Shown: in pieces, positions 1 to 13,525 of the stretch
Layout of the letters: each line of letters opens with the position of its first letter
Numbering within the stretch: position 1 is the stretch's first letter
Origin: Paramecium sonneborni
Taxonomy: Eukaryota > Ciliophora > Oligohymenophorea > Peniculida > Parameciidae
Assembly (NCBI GenBank): GCA_905182985.1
Contig: CAJJDN010000044.1
Span: 270,708 to 334,707 of the forward strand
DNA length: 64,000 bases
Reading direction: 5' to 3'
Notes under the pieces: model-generated
Told to the model about the DNA's origin: nothing
The model's input: only the letters and a program-made list of their open reading frames with translations
The model's database searches: none
Position numbers and translations under genes: made by a program

Positions 1-1263
1 TAGTTAATTACTTTATTTAACTTGGTTGAACATTTTCTATTCTGCTAATGATACGATTCTATTCAAAAACAACTTCAAATGAGTTGTCTGTATTTTTGAG
101 CACTTATCTAATAAATGGAATTCCTCTTTTAGCCTAGAATCAATCAAGAATATTTATACTTATCCTTATTTAGCTAAATAGAAGAATGCTGCTGCAACTA
201 CTGGAACAGTTAAAATAGTTGAATAATAAGCATCACCTCTGTAGAATAAATAGAGGAAATAACCAGCAAACACTCCTGCTAATAATTAGTATCTTAAAAC
301 ATGATGTTCTTATGCTTGAGATTCATAAACCAATTTTTATCCTTTTTCATTAAATCTATTTTATGCAAATCCAGATTGATATTCTTTCTCATATAATTCT
401 TATAAGAATAATTTGTAATCATGTCCATCAACATTTCTTGCATATTCTTAATCTTCAGCAGAGAATTATTTTGTTGCTCTATCAACAGTTTAAATAAATA
501 ATTATTTTTCTTGTGTTTGTTAATCTAATTTTTGGGCTACTTCAACATCAGTTCCTTGAAGAGAATCTACAAATGATTTAATCAAACCAACATATCTTAA
601 AATAGAATAGAAAATATTAATACCTTCCTTGATTAAATTAGTAATTTTCAAAGATGGATTCAAGGGATTAAGATAATTAGGCTGCTAATTATGGATCTTT
701 AACTTCCGCCTAAATTTTTTTGATGGCTGTTGTTGTTCTTTGTCTGTAAATAGATTCCAATTATTAAACGTAGCCTCTAAAATATTATATAATCTCTACG
801 GTGAGACTAAATTATCATAATGTATTCCTTCTAAATAAATGTTAAACAATTCTTAGGCTGCTTATTTTCTTGCTTCATTAGTGAGTTTAGAAATTTCTGG
901 AATTTTATATTCAAGGGATGTTGCAAATTGAGCAAGAGATTCTTAACTTTATTAAGTTTGTCTGAACATCAAATCTAATTTTTCAGCATGAATCTAATAA
1001 ATATAGAAAATAGATTTTACTTTATAATCATTAGGATTTGGGAAATTTTAAGGTCTAAGTAATTGACTTAATTAAAATATTCCAGATAAAGTTGTTAATT
1101 GAGGAAGTGATAATCCATATTTATTAGCCACTTATTGTAATTAAGCATTTTAAGTTTGTTAAGCTGATGGATTAGTAGCCTCTCTTAAACATACATACTC
1201 TCTTAAATATCGTAGACGAGTAGGATTGTATCTATTAGATATTCCAAATACCCTTCTGAACAT
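1..1263 (-). CDS. Membrane protein with mitochondrial-like N-terminus (3' end cut by window)
   Basis: Read from the ATG at 1263 leftward with TAA/TAG as Gln. The frame stays coherent only if three short introns are removed: 26 nt near 735-760, 27 nt near 598-625 and 26 nt near 125-150. Each has GT...AG ends and restores a plausible frame. The protein starts MFRRVFGISNRYNPTRLRYL, an Arg-rich, acid-poor stretch that looks like a mitochondrial presequence. Gln-rich helical regions follow, then near the C-terminus a pair of hydrophobic segments (LLAGVFAGYFLYLFYR, then TILTVPVVAAAFFYLA). No family is recognised. A ciliate-specific mitochondrial inner-membrane protein is an inference from the presequence and membrane segments. 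The stop codon lies outside the window. Confidence 0.7.
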
Positions 1264-1323
1264 GTTCAAGATATTAAATTTAATAAATAATTGGATATTT
1301 AAGTTGGCAAATTTATATATTAA

Positions 1324-4300
1324 TCATTTATTACTATTACTGTTACCACTACTTTAATTCATAATAGAGGGATTATCTTATGAAACATTAGGATTTTAAT
1401 TAATAACTGGTTAATTGGATTGAATAGATTTTTTACTTGCACCTAATCCTTATATCAAGTCACTAGGTTTGAGAGTCAATCTTTTTGGTTATTTAGTTAT
1501 TTAGCTAGTTCGAGATTGACTACTTCTAGTAGCACCACCACCATTACCTACACCACCCATATTACTAGCACTTTTATCATCTTAAATATTTCCATTTGAA
1601 CCATTTGGATTTATAAGATGTTTTTTAAAATCTTTAGTGTATTATTGCATTACTTAAATTTTATATAATTATATAAATACCATCTTCGTCTGGTTCTTCT
1701 TCTTCTTCTTTTGAACTTCTTTCTGAATCATTTATTGCAGGTGTCTCTTAATTTATATAAACTTCTTCTTTATATATCTCCGTATTTGGAAGCGTTAAAT
1801 ATTTGGTTCTTCCGTAATCTGGTCTCTTTGGATGTTCAGTATCTTTCGAATTTCTTGATAAAATCTCTATTTTATTATCAAAAGATGAATCAGAACTAAA
1901 TCCTTCACTATAATGTTCCTATTCTTATTCAAGTAATAATTAGGCTTGCAATTCTTTTTATTGTTTCTTCTTTTCTCCATATCTTCTTAAAGTCTTAAAA
2001 GCCATATGTACAAATAAAAATTGTACTATTGGATTAACTAATGTAACTTCTTTAGATTACACTCCTACTTATTTCTTTTTCAATCTTTTTTAAGTTTCAT
2101 CTTCCTTTTATAATATTTTCTCAGCTCCTTCAGGACTTAAATTTATTTACACTTTCTTCCACATATAAGATTTCATTACAGAAAACAATATCTAATGATA
2201 TTTCACTTATCCAGTTATATCTGAATAAATATTCATTTTCATTATTTAAGTAGAAACATCTCTTTTTGCTTAAGCTTTAAGAATTTATGTTTATTTTTAA
2301 ACATTTTCCTTTGTATCTAATAGAGGATTGATTCTTCTCCATTCACCTATTTCTTCATTTATTTTCAACTTCAAATCATAACCTATAGGTTTTTCCATAT
2401 CCAATAATAAAGGAACTAATAATTATTGATTCATTTTCATTCCTTTATCTTCTTTGGCGAATTTGGACCATGATTCTATAAACATATTTTCATATTCTTA
2501 AAATTTATTAAGAGGATTATCGCTATTAAAGTAATTGATTTCATATTGATCTAAAATAATCAAAATGAATAAATTCAACATAATGTATTATTAAATCACA
2601 ATAAATATGATAAAGAAGATACAATAATAACCTTACCCATCTGACATGGTATCAAACATAACTTTATACCAATCTTCACCAGTCGAACATCTAAATAGTA
2701 ACTCAAAGGAATGATGAAAGTCTGAAAAATTGTTTACATCATCTATAGCCCAACCAGTTTTTATTGAACCAAATAGAAATACTCCTAAAATAGAGAAGAT
2801 AAAGAAAACGAGAAATAATAAAGCTGTAACATTCAACATTGCAGGTAATGAATATATTGCTGTTTCTATTAATTTTTATAATCCTTCAAATGATTTAATT
2901 AATCTAAATAATCTTGTTACTCTTAATACTCTAAATACTCTTGCTAATTATGGTCCAGCACTTAAGAATGATATGAATGAGTTTCCAGTGAATTACAATA
3001 TTAAATCCAAAATAGATGCACAAACAACAAAAAAGTCAAATTGATTCCACTAATTTCTCATATAACCTACAGGTCCTAATGCAATGATTTTGAGTAGAGC
3101 TTCAGTAATAAATATAAAAGTAAATGCTGTATTAAGAGTTTATAATAAACTATCGTATTCTAATGGAGAGTCATCCTAAGACAAACCCATTGTAACAATA
3201 TTACATACTATAATAAATAATATAGTAGGATCAAAATATCTATGTTTGATAACAATAAACACTTTTGCTCTAAAAGGATTCTCAGGACTAAAAAACATAG
3301 CTAAATTTGGATTAGCATGAATTATTAGTTTTTATAATTCAATCCAATCAACTTAAGGTTGAGTGAGAATCTTATCTCTTGATGCTTCCTCTGCTAAATG
3401 ATAATTTACCAAAATAACACCAATGAACAAATTCATCAATAATATTGAACCAATCAAAATAAAGATAATAAAATACCAAGAAAATTATAATTAAGCTCCT
3501 TTTATTGGACCTGCTTCATCTGCATCAATAAACCAATACATTATATCTGGCCATCCTTCCAATGTTGATAATATGAATAAAGTTAACATACCATTTAAAA
3601 TATTATCAAAATTCACTTTTCTATTCTCCCAAACACCTCCATTTGTTTTACATTCTTCCGGTCCATAATCGTAATGTACTTCATCATCTCCTGTGTCACA
3701 ATAATTCATTTTATTCTTTTATAAATTAATCCCTAAAATTGCAAACATCATCCAAACCAATATTACCACTATTGCTACATTGAATATACCATTTATTGAT
3801 TATAATAAAGCTGATACTAATATCTTCATTGATCTATTATGAGTTATAAATCTTAATGGCCTTAATGTTCTTAACAATCGTAAAATTTTTACAAAACTCA
3901 AATTTATCGTTGAAACACTAACATCAATAAATGATGCTATTACTATAAAGAAATCTAATGTATTCCAAGATTCCCTTAAATATGAACTTTCTTATTACAC
4001 AAAACCAAAAGCGATTATTTTCATTAACATTTCAATTCCAAAAAACACTGCAAAAAATATATCTATCTATAATGAAATTTCTTTTAATTCACCACTATCT
4101 GGAATGTATGTATCAAATACTAATTTGGCTGATGTTAAAAATATCATAAAGAAAATTAATGTTTCAAATTTATCATCCTTTACTATTCTATAACAAATTC
4201 TTCTAATTATGTTATCCTGACTGAATAAGTACAATGAGTATTAACAAATTCCAGGTTCAACATAATATTAAAATACTTATTGTAGTAATTTATGTTTTTT

Positions 4301-7300
4301 TGATTCAGAATCTCCATTATTCTCCAATTATTAAGCAACCGTATGTTTTTTTGTTTTCATTGTTGATTTAAAAGTACTTGTAGAATTGACTGCTTATGTT
4401 GTATTATCCATAATAGAATCCCTTCCTATTTCAATATTAGTATCCAATCCTGCCTTATCGTTTTTATATTCCTCTTCAAAATTTTCAAGTAAAATTGCCA
4501 AAAAGAGATTCAAAAATACATAATTACCAATCATAATCCAAAATACTAGATATGGTACTGTAATAAATGCTGAAACATCTTAAATCAATAAGTCCCATAA
4601 TATACTATTCCAATTTTCTAATGTAAGAACTTAAAAAACAACCAAAAATGCACTCTAAATATCATCATAACTCTATCTACTAGGTGTTTTTGATAATTCT
4701 CCTCCAAAAAATGCCATTCCTAATAATGTAAATATAAAAATAAATAAGAGTAATAAAACCATAATGTACATAAAAGATTAAAATGCATTTCCTAATACTT
4801 TTATCAGAAATCCCATAAATTATAAACTTCTCATTAATTTAGTGACTCTTAATACTCTAAATGCTCTGAATATTCTTACAGATCTAAATGCTGATAATGA
4901 AGATTTTCCATTAGTTCCTCCACCTAAGAAAAAGAGTTCAACTAAACTTAATGCCACTATTACTGCATCAAAAATGTTCATTGTATCAGATATGTATGTT
5001 TTTGGTCCCATTCCAATCACTTTTAATCCTAATTCTATTGTAAATAATATAGTAAATCCTAAATTAAATTAACTTAAAGTGTCAGCACTACTATCTGGTA
5101 ATAAACCATCAAGAGCTAATAATACTGTATTTATTGCCACTGCTAAATTCATTGCTGCTTCAAAATATCCAGATTATACAAAATATAATAAATGATTCTA
5201 ACATACTTTTAAAAATCCAACAAATCCTTCTAAATAAATAAAAGTTTCTCTTCTAGAATAATTTAATGCTTTCATCACTGAATTCATTTATTTTGCAAAT
5301 TTTTAATCATAAAATGTGTAATCAGCAATCAATAATACATCTTCAATAGAAGCTTATGCAGTGATAGCTCCTTCATTTTCTCCTATATCTTTTTATTTTA
5401 TTTCTTGATATTCTTAGTAAAAAACTCCTCTTTGTTATTCTAATTCCCATGCAGGTATAAGTGCCAATTCTTATTAATTAAACTATTTATCAATTTCAAC
5501 AGAATGAATTCTATTTAAATCAACAATGCAATCAGAACTTTCTAAAAATTTTTCGCCCATTTATTCAAAATCTAATTTTTCATTTTGTTCTTATTCTTTT
5601 TTTTTCTTTTTAATTTTAACTTTTTAACTAGCACTACCATTAAAGTTATTTTTTTCATTATTAACATCATCTGGTTCATCATCTGAATCAGAATTATCAT
5701 TAACATTTTCTTAATTTTAATCATCTTAAGCTTCAAAATTCTTATCAGTTGGAAATTATAAATCTTCAATTGGATGTAATTCATCCATAATAGGTTAAAC
5801 TCTTCTTAAACTTAGATTATTTTTCTTGGATTTCATTCCTGATTTCAAATAACCAGATTTTGTCATACTTTTAATTTTAGTAGAACTAGATTTTTTTAAT
5901 TCTAAAGATTATTTAGAATTTTTAAAACAATAAGTAATTTTGATATCTATTTCTTTAATTTTTTAATCTTATTCTAATTTTTCTTTTTCTAATTTTAATA
6001 ACATTCTAGAAACTAAAACATCATTAACACTATGAAATTCTTAATCAATAACTATAATAGGAGATAGTTTTGTATTAAATAATTTAGATTTCAATTTTAA
6101 TGAAGCATCATCTAAATGTTATTGTTAATTTTTATTTAAATCTCTCAATCTTCTAACTTCAGCTCTTTTTTATCTAATCATTTCTTTTTAATTAAGTTTT
6201 TTTTTCTTTTCACTTTCCGAATCATCATTTTTATCTTAAACAAAAATATCCATTTCTTCTAATCTTTAATCAAGATCATCATCAGAAATAGTATTTAATT
6301 CACTTAGATTTACACTATCAAATTCATTTTAATCAAGTGATTTCTAAGAATCAGGTTTAGGTGAATTTCTAGGAGGTTTTTAATATTTCATACCTGCTAC
6401 TAAACTGAATTTTTAATTTGATTTAACATTTTGAGATTATTATTTAACTATATAATATTTATAAAATATAAATACTTTCTCCTAATTTTGGTATTTCTAA
6501 ATGATTATTAACTGGTGTTTTATCTTATCTTGATTCTCCACTTTTACTACTATCCATAGATCCTCTATGATGGATTAACATTGTACCTCCATTCAACGGT
6601 CTAATGTTTTCATTTTATAAATCCATCATAGGTGAATTTAAAAATTCTGAACTTAATTATTGATCTCCAAATTACATACTTTTTCTAGGTATCAATCTAG
6701 TAGGTCTACTTTAACTTTCATTTTCTAAATTATTATTATTAATAATATTTTTATCATCTTTTTTTGAAGAAGTTCTGTCATCATTATTACTACTTTAACT
6801 ACTTCTTCTAACTACACTTGATCTATTATTATTATTTTGACCACTAACTCCTAAAGTTTATTAATTTAATTTGCTTTAATTACCCATTCCATAAATACCT
6901 TCAATTTTTAATTATTTATTTTTTAAAGTTATTGGATTACTATAATAAACTGCTGATTTTATTGGTTGAAAACTTACCTTATTTTTATTTCTTAATTTTT
7001 TCATATTTCCTGTTTTTATCATATTTATTTATGAACCTCCTCTTTTTGAATTCTTTCTTCTATTCATAAATACATTTTAATCAAATTCATGATGTTTCTC
7101 CCAAGTGATACCATAACCTTCAGTTTCTACTTTTGGTCTTTATGGATCATATAACTTTAATAATCTTAATTATCTATAATCATATTCTTCAATTTCTTCT
7201 TTTATTTGAGCCAATTCTTCTTAAATTTTTTCAGGTTTAAAATTTAATTTAATAATAGCTAAAGTAAGATTTACTAAAAAGAAGGCTCCAACAATAACAA

Positions 7301-8564
7301 CAATAATAAAATAGAGAACGACAATTGGAGAAAATGTTATCATTACTGCTGTTTATATAGTTGTCCATCCTTCCAATGTAGTAATAATAAAAACTTACAA
7401 AAATGAATATCCAAATGTATCAAAATTAATTAAATCATTTTATGGATTAGCTATTTATTTTCCACATATAAAATTTTCATTTAGAGTGGTGGTTTCTGGA
7501 GATGGGCAATTATTATCATCTGAACAAAATAAAATCTCATCAGAAATCCAAGTAATTCCACTTATTTCACCTATACATCTTCTTTTTAAATATCCAGAAA
7601 ATAATGATACACCTGCAATTGCAAATATAGAATAAAAAAATATAAGAACGACAGCTGCATCTCTCAATTAAGCTATTGATGCAAACAATGCTAACAATAT
7701 TGTTCTTAATGCTTTTATTGATGATACTGTTCTCAAGGGTCTTAACACTCTAAATGATCTTAAAGCATTTAAATTAACTGAATTAGATGCCAAAAAATAA
7801 GGAATATATGCTGTTACAATTACAGAAAAATCTAATATGTTCCAAGTGTCTTTTAAATAAGCTTTTTTAGGAAATATAAATCCCTTAAATTATTATTATT
7901 TAATTATACTAATGCAACTATTTTTAATACTGCTTCTGCCGTGTAATAAGCTAAAAATATAATATCTGTTAAATCTTAGAAAGCTGTTTATTCATTAGTT
8001 GTTGGATCATCCATTGCAAGCATGGCTGAATTGAAAATGATCATTATCAATGTCAATTACTCAAAAATAGGATGTGTTGTTATTTTTTATGCATATTGAG
8101 AAATCAGTTTTACAAATATCAAAACTTATTTCCGAATTCCTAACAGAGGATATCTAATTAATAATCATCTCCATTACTTGTCACTATAAATATAAGCTAA
8201 TTATAAATCATTTTTTGGAATAAGTCTAATGTAAGTATTCACTTTCACTTTTGTTTCCAAATATGTTTAACCATATTCTTCCTCTAAGTCTTCTAGTATT
8301 TCTTATTTCTAATTCTCATTCATTAGAGCAAAGCTTTAATCATCTTATTAATTCACATTTGACTAATCATCATGGAGAAGTTCCTAAACTTTTTTTAAAA
8401 TCTCCCTATTCTACTTTTATACATATTCGCAATATTTCTAAACTAAATTTTATCAATACCCCATCTTCACTAAAAGACTCTCTATCATCAAAGTATATTT
8501 CCTTGTCTTAAATTGCAGATAAACGCTATTTTAAAGTCGCAGTTACTGCTTCTTCTTTTGACAT
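1324..8564 (-). CDS. Voltage-gated calcium channel alpha-1 subunit (four-domain, EEEE filter)
   Basis: Large four-repeat cation channel of about 2,370 residues, reading from ATG 8564 to TGA 1324-1326. Each repeat has an S4 with Arg every third residue, for example LRSFRVLRPLRTVSS (I), RSVRIFRAFRVLRVTKLMRSL minus its last residue (II), ILRLLRTLRPLRF (III) and RVFRVLRVTRLFRL (IV). The pore loops read TLEGW (I), TLENW (II), TLEGW (III) and TGEDW (IV). This is the EEEE ring of Ca2+-selective Cav channels rather than the DEKA or EEKE rings of Nav or NALCN. At least four introns of 22-28 nt were placed, and one or more remain unplaced. The I-II linker (about 5260-7200) is long, Ser/Asn/Lys-rich and low complexity. 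The C-terminus has a pre-IQ-like helical region and an acidic, Ser/Asn-rich tail. Paramecium cilia carry Cav channels that drive the action potential and ciliary reversal; a role here is inferred from homology. Confidence 0.95.
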
Positions 8565-10494
8565 ATAAATATATATTAATTATTATTATTATGTATCAAT
8601 AAACTAAGAAAATCTTTAAATCAAAAATTCCTATAATCTCAAACCTTTTTTTAACATATCCATTCAATATTATATTGACTCAATTAAATTTTATAGAAAT
8701 CATATCATTCAAATTATATTTGCAAAAGTTTTTCTATTTTTAGAAAGTACTTTATTCTTTTAATGAAAATAAAAAAGAATGTAAATAAAATAAACTCTCA
8801 TTTATTATTCTCTCTTTATTCTATCCTATCTATTATATATCATTATTAATAATTCTTCATTTATTAAATTAAGTTTGTTAAATTTTTTATTGTTGTTTAT
8901 TGTTGTTTATTTCGTTATTATTATAATGATTATATTCATTAAATAGCATCATCTTAAAAAATATTATAGATCTGTACTTCTTAAGAAGTTAAATTATAAC
9001 ATAATTAGCTTCGTTAGATCCCAAAAGACAATTCACAAATTAAATTTTATGAATTAGAATAACTTATTCAATTTAATAGTTATAAATTAAAAATTTCTAT
9101 TACTTCACTTTTCAATTTTTATTTTTCTTTTATGAAAGATTCTATTATTTTTACTATAAATGTTTGTTTTTAAAGTTCTTTTAAGGTTGAATAAATGGAT
9201 TATTTATTTAATTGAAATTATTATATTTAATTCAATTCTTTTAATTAAGTTCTATATAAATTAGCATCTTGGATGTGATAGTAATCTTATTTTTAAAATA
9301 TTGATTCCAATAATTAATTTAAATAAATTGAAACAATCTATTTTAACGTATAACTAATTTTAATTAAAATTCTATTAATTATTTATAACATTTCTACCAT
9401 TTGTACATAAGCTTTTATGATAGTCTTACATTAATTGTTATGGTTATAAATACTTTATAATCTGAATATAAACTTACGAATTCTACTTTTTCATCATATT
9501 ATTTAATAATTAGATTAAGGATAAATAACTTTATTCATTATATCTCTTACTTTAAATATCATTTTTTTAGTCTCTAATTCTAGACTATTAAAAAATATTG
9601 TGAATAAAGCAAAATTTCTATAATGATTTTTAGTAAAAGTAATTTTGTTAGTTAATGAAGTATAAATTTATTCAATATAATTTAAGGGAAAATTATAAAA
9701 TATTCAAAATTTCATTTTTTTGATGTCAAAGTTTATTGAAAATGATGCCAGAATTAATACCATACTAGTATGCACAAATTATAATTATATTATGGAGAAG
9801 CTGAAAATTAGATGCTAGTTGAAAATTTTGAAAATTATTAAACAAATTTTGTAATTAAAATCCCTCTTTTAATTAGTAAATCAATTATTTTTAATTTTCT
9901 TTTTTTATATCCTAGCTTTGTTTGGATAAGATTATCTTATAAATTTAAACAAAGAGAAATCAATTATTTGATATCAGCTATAATAAATACATAAAGATTA
10001 TATTCTAGATTCTATAAAAGACAATAAAATTCAACAAAATTATCAACAATTAATTAAATTTAGATATTATCTTTATTATAAATTCAAAATTATCTGATTT
10101 TCCTAAATATTAATATAAAATGTAAAATCAAATATTAATAAGTTGTAAAAGATTTCTATTTTTTAATTACCTTAAGGTTGGAAAATTTCAAAAATAAATT
10201 ATAATCTAAAAATATTTACAATTATGTAAGTAACACTTTGTTGTTTCAAGGTATCACCTTAATTTTAAGAATTTATGTAATGATTATTATCAGAAATTTT
10301 TAAGAGAAATAATTACTTTAAATTACAATCTCAATTTCGAATAATTAATATTCTAAAATAATAATAATTTATTGAAAAGAATAAAAAATAGTATTGAATA
10401 GATCAAAAGTAATTTATTGAATTAAAATTCAGCTTAAAAAGATAAATTAAAATTAAAAAATAATATATAATAATAAAAATTCAATTAGCATACA
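8565..10494. other. Long AT-rich intergenic stretch
   Basis: About 1.9 kb with no reading frame that has normal codon composition and no RNA gene seen. One plus-strand frame from about 9724 is open for about 80 codons, but it is rich in Ile/Leu/Phe and ends without a recognisable domain. It is long by local standards and may hold decayed sequence. Confidence 0.5.
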
Positions 10495-11286
10495 TCATTT
10501 TTGTTACTATTAATTTTAAGTACAAATTGGACATATTAAACTTTGAAGGCAACTTAAGTGAAATAAATGGTGACACTCAAAATTTTTGGTTTCCTCGAAT
10601 AATTCATATTATTTATTGCATAGTGGACAAATTTCTGATTATGGTGTTTAATAACAGTCAATGTTTTAATTAAACTATTCATTTTAAGTATTAGTATTTG
10701 GTAAATTTATATTTAATTGTTCAGTATTAATTTATTGTTCAGTTTTCAATGCATTTTTATTTTGATTTTTGGTATATGTAGTTTTATACACTGTAAATCC
10801 TGTTTTGCTATCTTTTTTGATAATTGTTTAAATTTCAGTTCCTCCCACTGAATAGCCAATTTATACTAATTCCTTATCAACTTCCTCTTCAACCTTTTTG
10901 GAATCTTAATAATTTTTATTAATTTCTCCTGAATTTAAGATAATAAGTGTGCTCTAATCTTAGATATTAACTTCAGATTCATTCAATTTTAAATAGGAAG
11001 TTTAACATTTATATAAATGTTCATCAAATTCATCAACTTATATATACTGTGAACATATTTTGCATAGTTTTAATATTTTAAAACATATTTCTTCTTAGAT
11101 ATTCTCTTTCTAATAAGATGAAGTAGATTTTAAAATATATTCATTTAAAATGGAGTTGGATTAGTCATTTTTAGTTTATATTTAATTAATCTAAAAATGA
11201 TTATTTTACTTTAGAATAGGAATTTCTGTATATAGTTTCTTATCTGCTAAAATTTTATTCTACTCTAAAAAGGTATTATTTGACAT
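10495..11286 (-). CDS. RING-H2-type zinc-finger protein
   Basis: Intronless frame of 263 residues from ATG 11286 to TGA 10495-10497. The C-terminus carries a RING-like finger: CPLC, then CHHLFHLSCL, then CPIC, with Cys/His spacing of a RING-H2 domain. An additional C-x2-C...H-x3-C cluster (CKICSQYIQVDEFDEHLYKC) lies near residue 85-105. The middle is Asn/Gln/Lys-rich and low complexity. RING domains of this type usually give E3 ubiquitin ligase activity; no substrate can be inferred. The start lies 30 bp from the start of the divergent ankyrin gene, so the two probably share a promoter region. Confidence 0.85.
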
Positions 11287-11316
11287 TAAAGTAATTTTAA
11301 TATTTATAATAATTTG

Positions 11317-12179
11317 ATGGGTAATTTGAATATGAAGGAGAGACTTTTAAAATATATAGATTAGGGTAGAATAGAAAAAATTAGATAACTTTTAGAAATA
11401 TCCCCTAATTTAATAAATGAAGATATTGCCAAAGATATTCAATAAACTCCTTTAGCAAGAGCTGTATGGAGAAATGATATTACACTTATTTAATTATTTT
11501 TAGATGTATAAATAATCTATTATCTTTAGTTATAAGCTAATCCAAATAATGGAGGTTCTTCAAGTATTACTCCTCTTATGTGGGCTTGTAAAAGAGATAA
11601 TTAATAAACAGTTTCTCTATTAATTTAATCTGGTGCTGATATTAACATTCGTTCAAATCAAGGTTTCTCTGCATTAGATTATGCTATTATACATGGCAAT
11701 TATCGTCCTGCTTTATTTCTATTTGAATTCATATAAGATGTACTCGATTTCTCGTCTTATTATCAATTTGCCTAAGAAAATGATTATCGATATGTAAATT
11801 ATGAAATTATGATAACTCACCTTCGTTTAAGAACATAATATGAACTTATTCCAAATATATTTGAAAAACCTAAAAAATAATAATTACTTGATCCTGTTGT
11901 TGATCCTAGAGAAAGTTGGGGAAATTTTATTTATAGGTAAATTGAATTTAAGAATCCACCAATGGTTGAAAGGAATGAATTACCTTTTGATTTATAACCT
12001 TAAAATAGAATTATTGGTAAAATCAGATAATAAATTAATGGATTACCTGTTGAAAAAAATAAATCTCTGTAATACTCTTAAATTAGTCCATAAGTAATTA
12101 TATTTATTTATTTATATTTTAGAATCAAAAAAATGACTCAGTGGAGATTAAAAATTAAAATCAAATTTCATTTTCTTGA
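11317..12179 (+). CDS. Ankyrin-repeat protein
   Basis: About 269 residues after removing a 24-nt intron near 11504 and a 29-nt intron near 12093. Both are GT...TAG and both restore the frame. The N-terminal half contains ankyrin repeats, clearest in TPLMWACKRDNQQTVSLLIQ and the following SGADINIRSNQGFSALDYAI. The C-terminal half (for example DPRESWGNFIYRQIEFKNPP) is conserved-looking but not assigned. Ankyrin repeats mediate protein binding, so no specific role can be given. The stop is followed after two bases by a (TTA)n microsatellite. Confidence 0.85.
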
Positions 12180-12181
12180 TC

Positions 12182-12242
<61 letters not shown>
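12182..12242. repeat. (TAT/TTA)n microsatellite
   Basis: About 20 uninterrupted copies of a three-base TTA unit, starting two bases after the stop codon of the ankyrin gene, so within or at the edge of its 3' UTR. Confidence 0.95.
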
Positions 12243-12243
<1 letters not shown>

Positions 12244-13525
12244 CATCAAAATATAATCAAAGAGAAAATATATAAAATTATATAATTCTTATAATTATTA
12301 AGAATTTAGAAGTAAGAAAATGATGATGAACTTGAAATAATGGCTTTTATAAAATTAGTATTAAATTATTAATAGAATTTAAACACCGTTTAAAACAAAT
12401 CATTTTAATTAATTGTGAATAAATTATAAACATTAAGCTAATCCTCACTAAAACTAATTTTAAAATTAAAAACTAATAAAATGTTAAATTCATCTTATTA
12501 AAAAAATTGGTTATTTATCACATTTCAAATAAAACGATTGAAAAAACAACTCCATAGTATAGACATGCAACTCGAAAAAGGGCAGCCAAAAAAATTGAAC
12601 AGATCCTAAATTATTGAAGAATATAATTAAACTATTTAATATATTAAAATTTTCAATCTCTTTTTCACTTTCTATTTCCTTTCTATAAGCATCCTTTATA
12701 ATTATTTTAGTAAAGCTTAAATTAATGAATATCGAGAATTTCAAATAAATTTTGATAAAATCTATCATTTTGATTATAAAATATAAACATAATAAACTAG
12801 ATTTTTAGGGAATCTATTATAAAAAATAAAGAAATGCTGTACTTAAATTTGTACATGATTCGAAAAAAAAGTACTTAAACTAATTGATAAAAGACCTTGG
12901 GATCCAATAAAGCTCTATAAAATAAATTAACCAATATTTTTATTCATTGATTAATTAGATTAGAGTTCATATGATATGATCAATGGCATAAAGTTGTATT
13001 GCAATAAATTTGATACTTTCTGACTCTATTAAACTCAGAAATACTTAGAGAAATCATTGCATTTGAAATCAATATTTTAATTAATTTTTTCTATTATTGT
13101 TTATATTTATAATAATAGAAAAAATTATAATTTAATAAATATATTATTTTATAATTTCAGTTTATAGTTAGATACTATAAATGAGCATGATATTTAGATT
13201 ATCCAATAGTTCATATCATTCTTATTTAAATTACTGGTATCACTAATAAAAAATGATTGAATCAGCTGGGTGTTGTTTTGAGAATGAAATTGTTTATATA
13301 AAAAATACTAGAAATTAATTTGTGATGAAAGCAACCTAATTATAGTAATGAGGAAAAAGAATGGATGAATAAAAATAAGTTTATTTGTAAAAACCAAAAA
13401 GTTTTTCCTTTAAGGTCTAAATAAAATAGTTATGTTTTTAGAGCTTTAGTTTTTTAGTTTTGATATTAATTTATGTAATGCAATAGATATTCATCATTCT
13501 TTCTAAAATAATTAATTATTTAAAT
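12243..13525. other. Intergenic, with a weak minus-strand frame
   Basis: About 1.3 kb. A minus-strand frame (about 12490-12768, roughly 90 codons) has some charged segments (RKEIESEKEIENF), so it could be a small gene or a relic, but no start context, intron or family supports it. The rest shows nothing recognisable. Confidence 0.35.

Noticed and set aside
2730..3044. Plus-strand frames over the calcium channel gene
   Set aside because: They are antisense shadows; the minus strand holds conserved S4 and pore motifs through the same bases.
9700..9980. Possible plus-strand gene starting near 9724
   Set aside because: Open for about 80 codons but hydrophobic and of low complexity, with no intron, domain or neighbour to support it.
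12511..12768. Minus-strand frame of about 85-90 codons
   Set aside because: Partly coding-like, but no splice pattern or family supports it; kept only as a note on the intergenic region.
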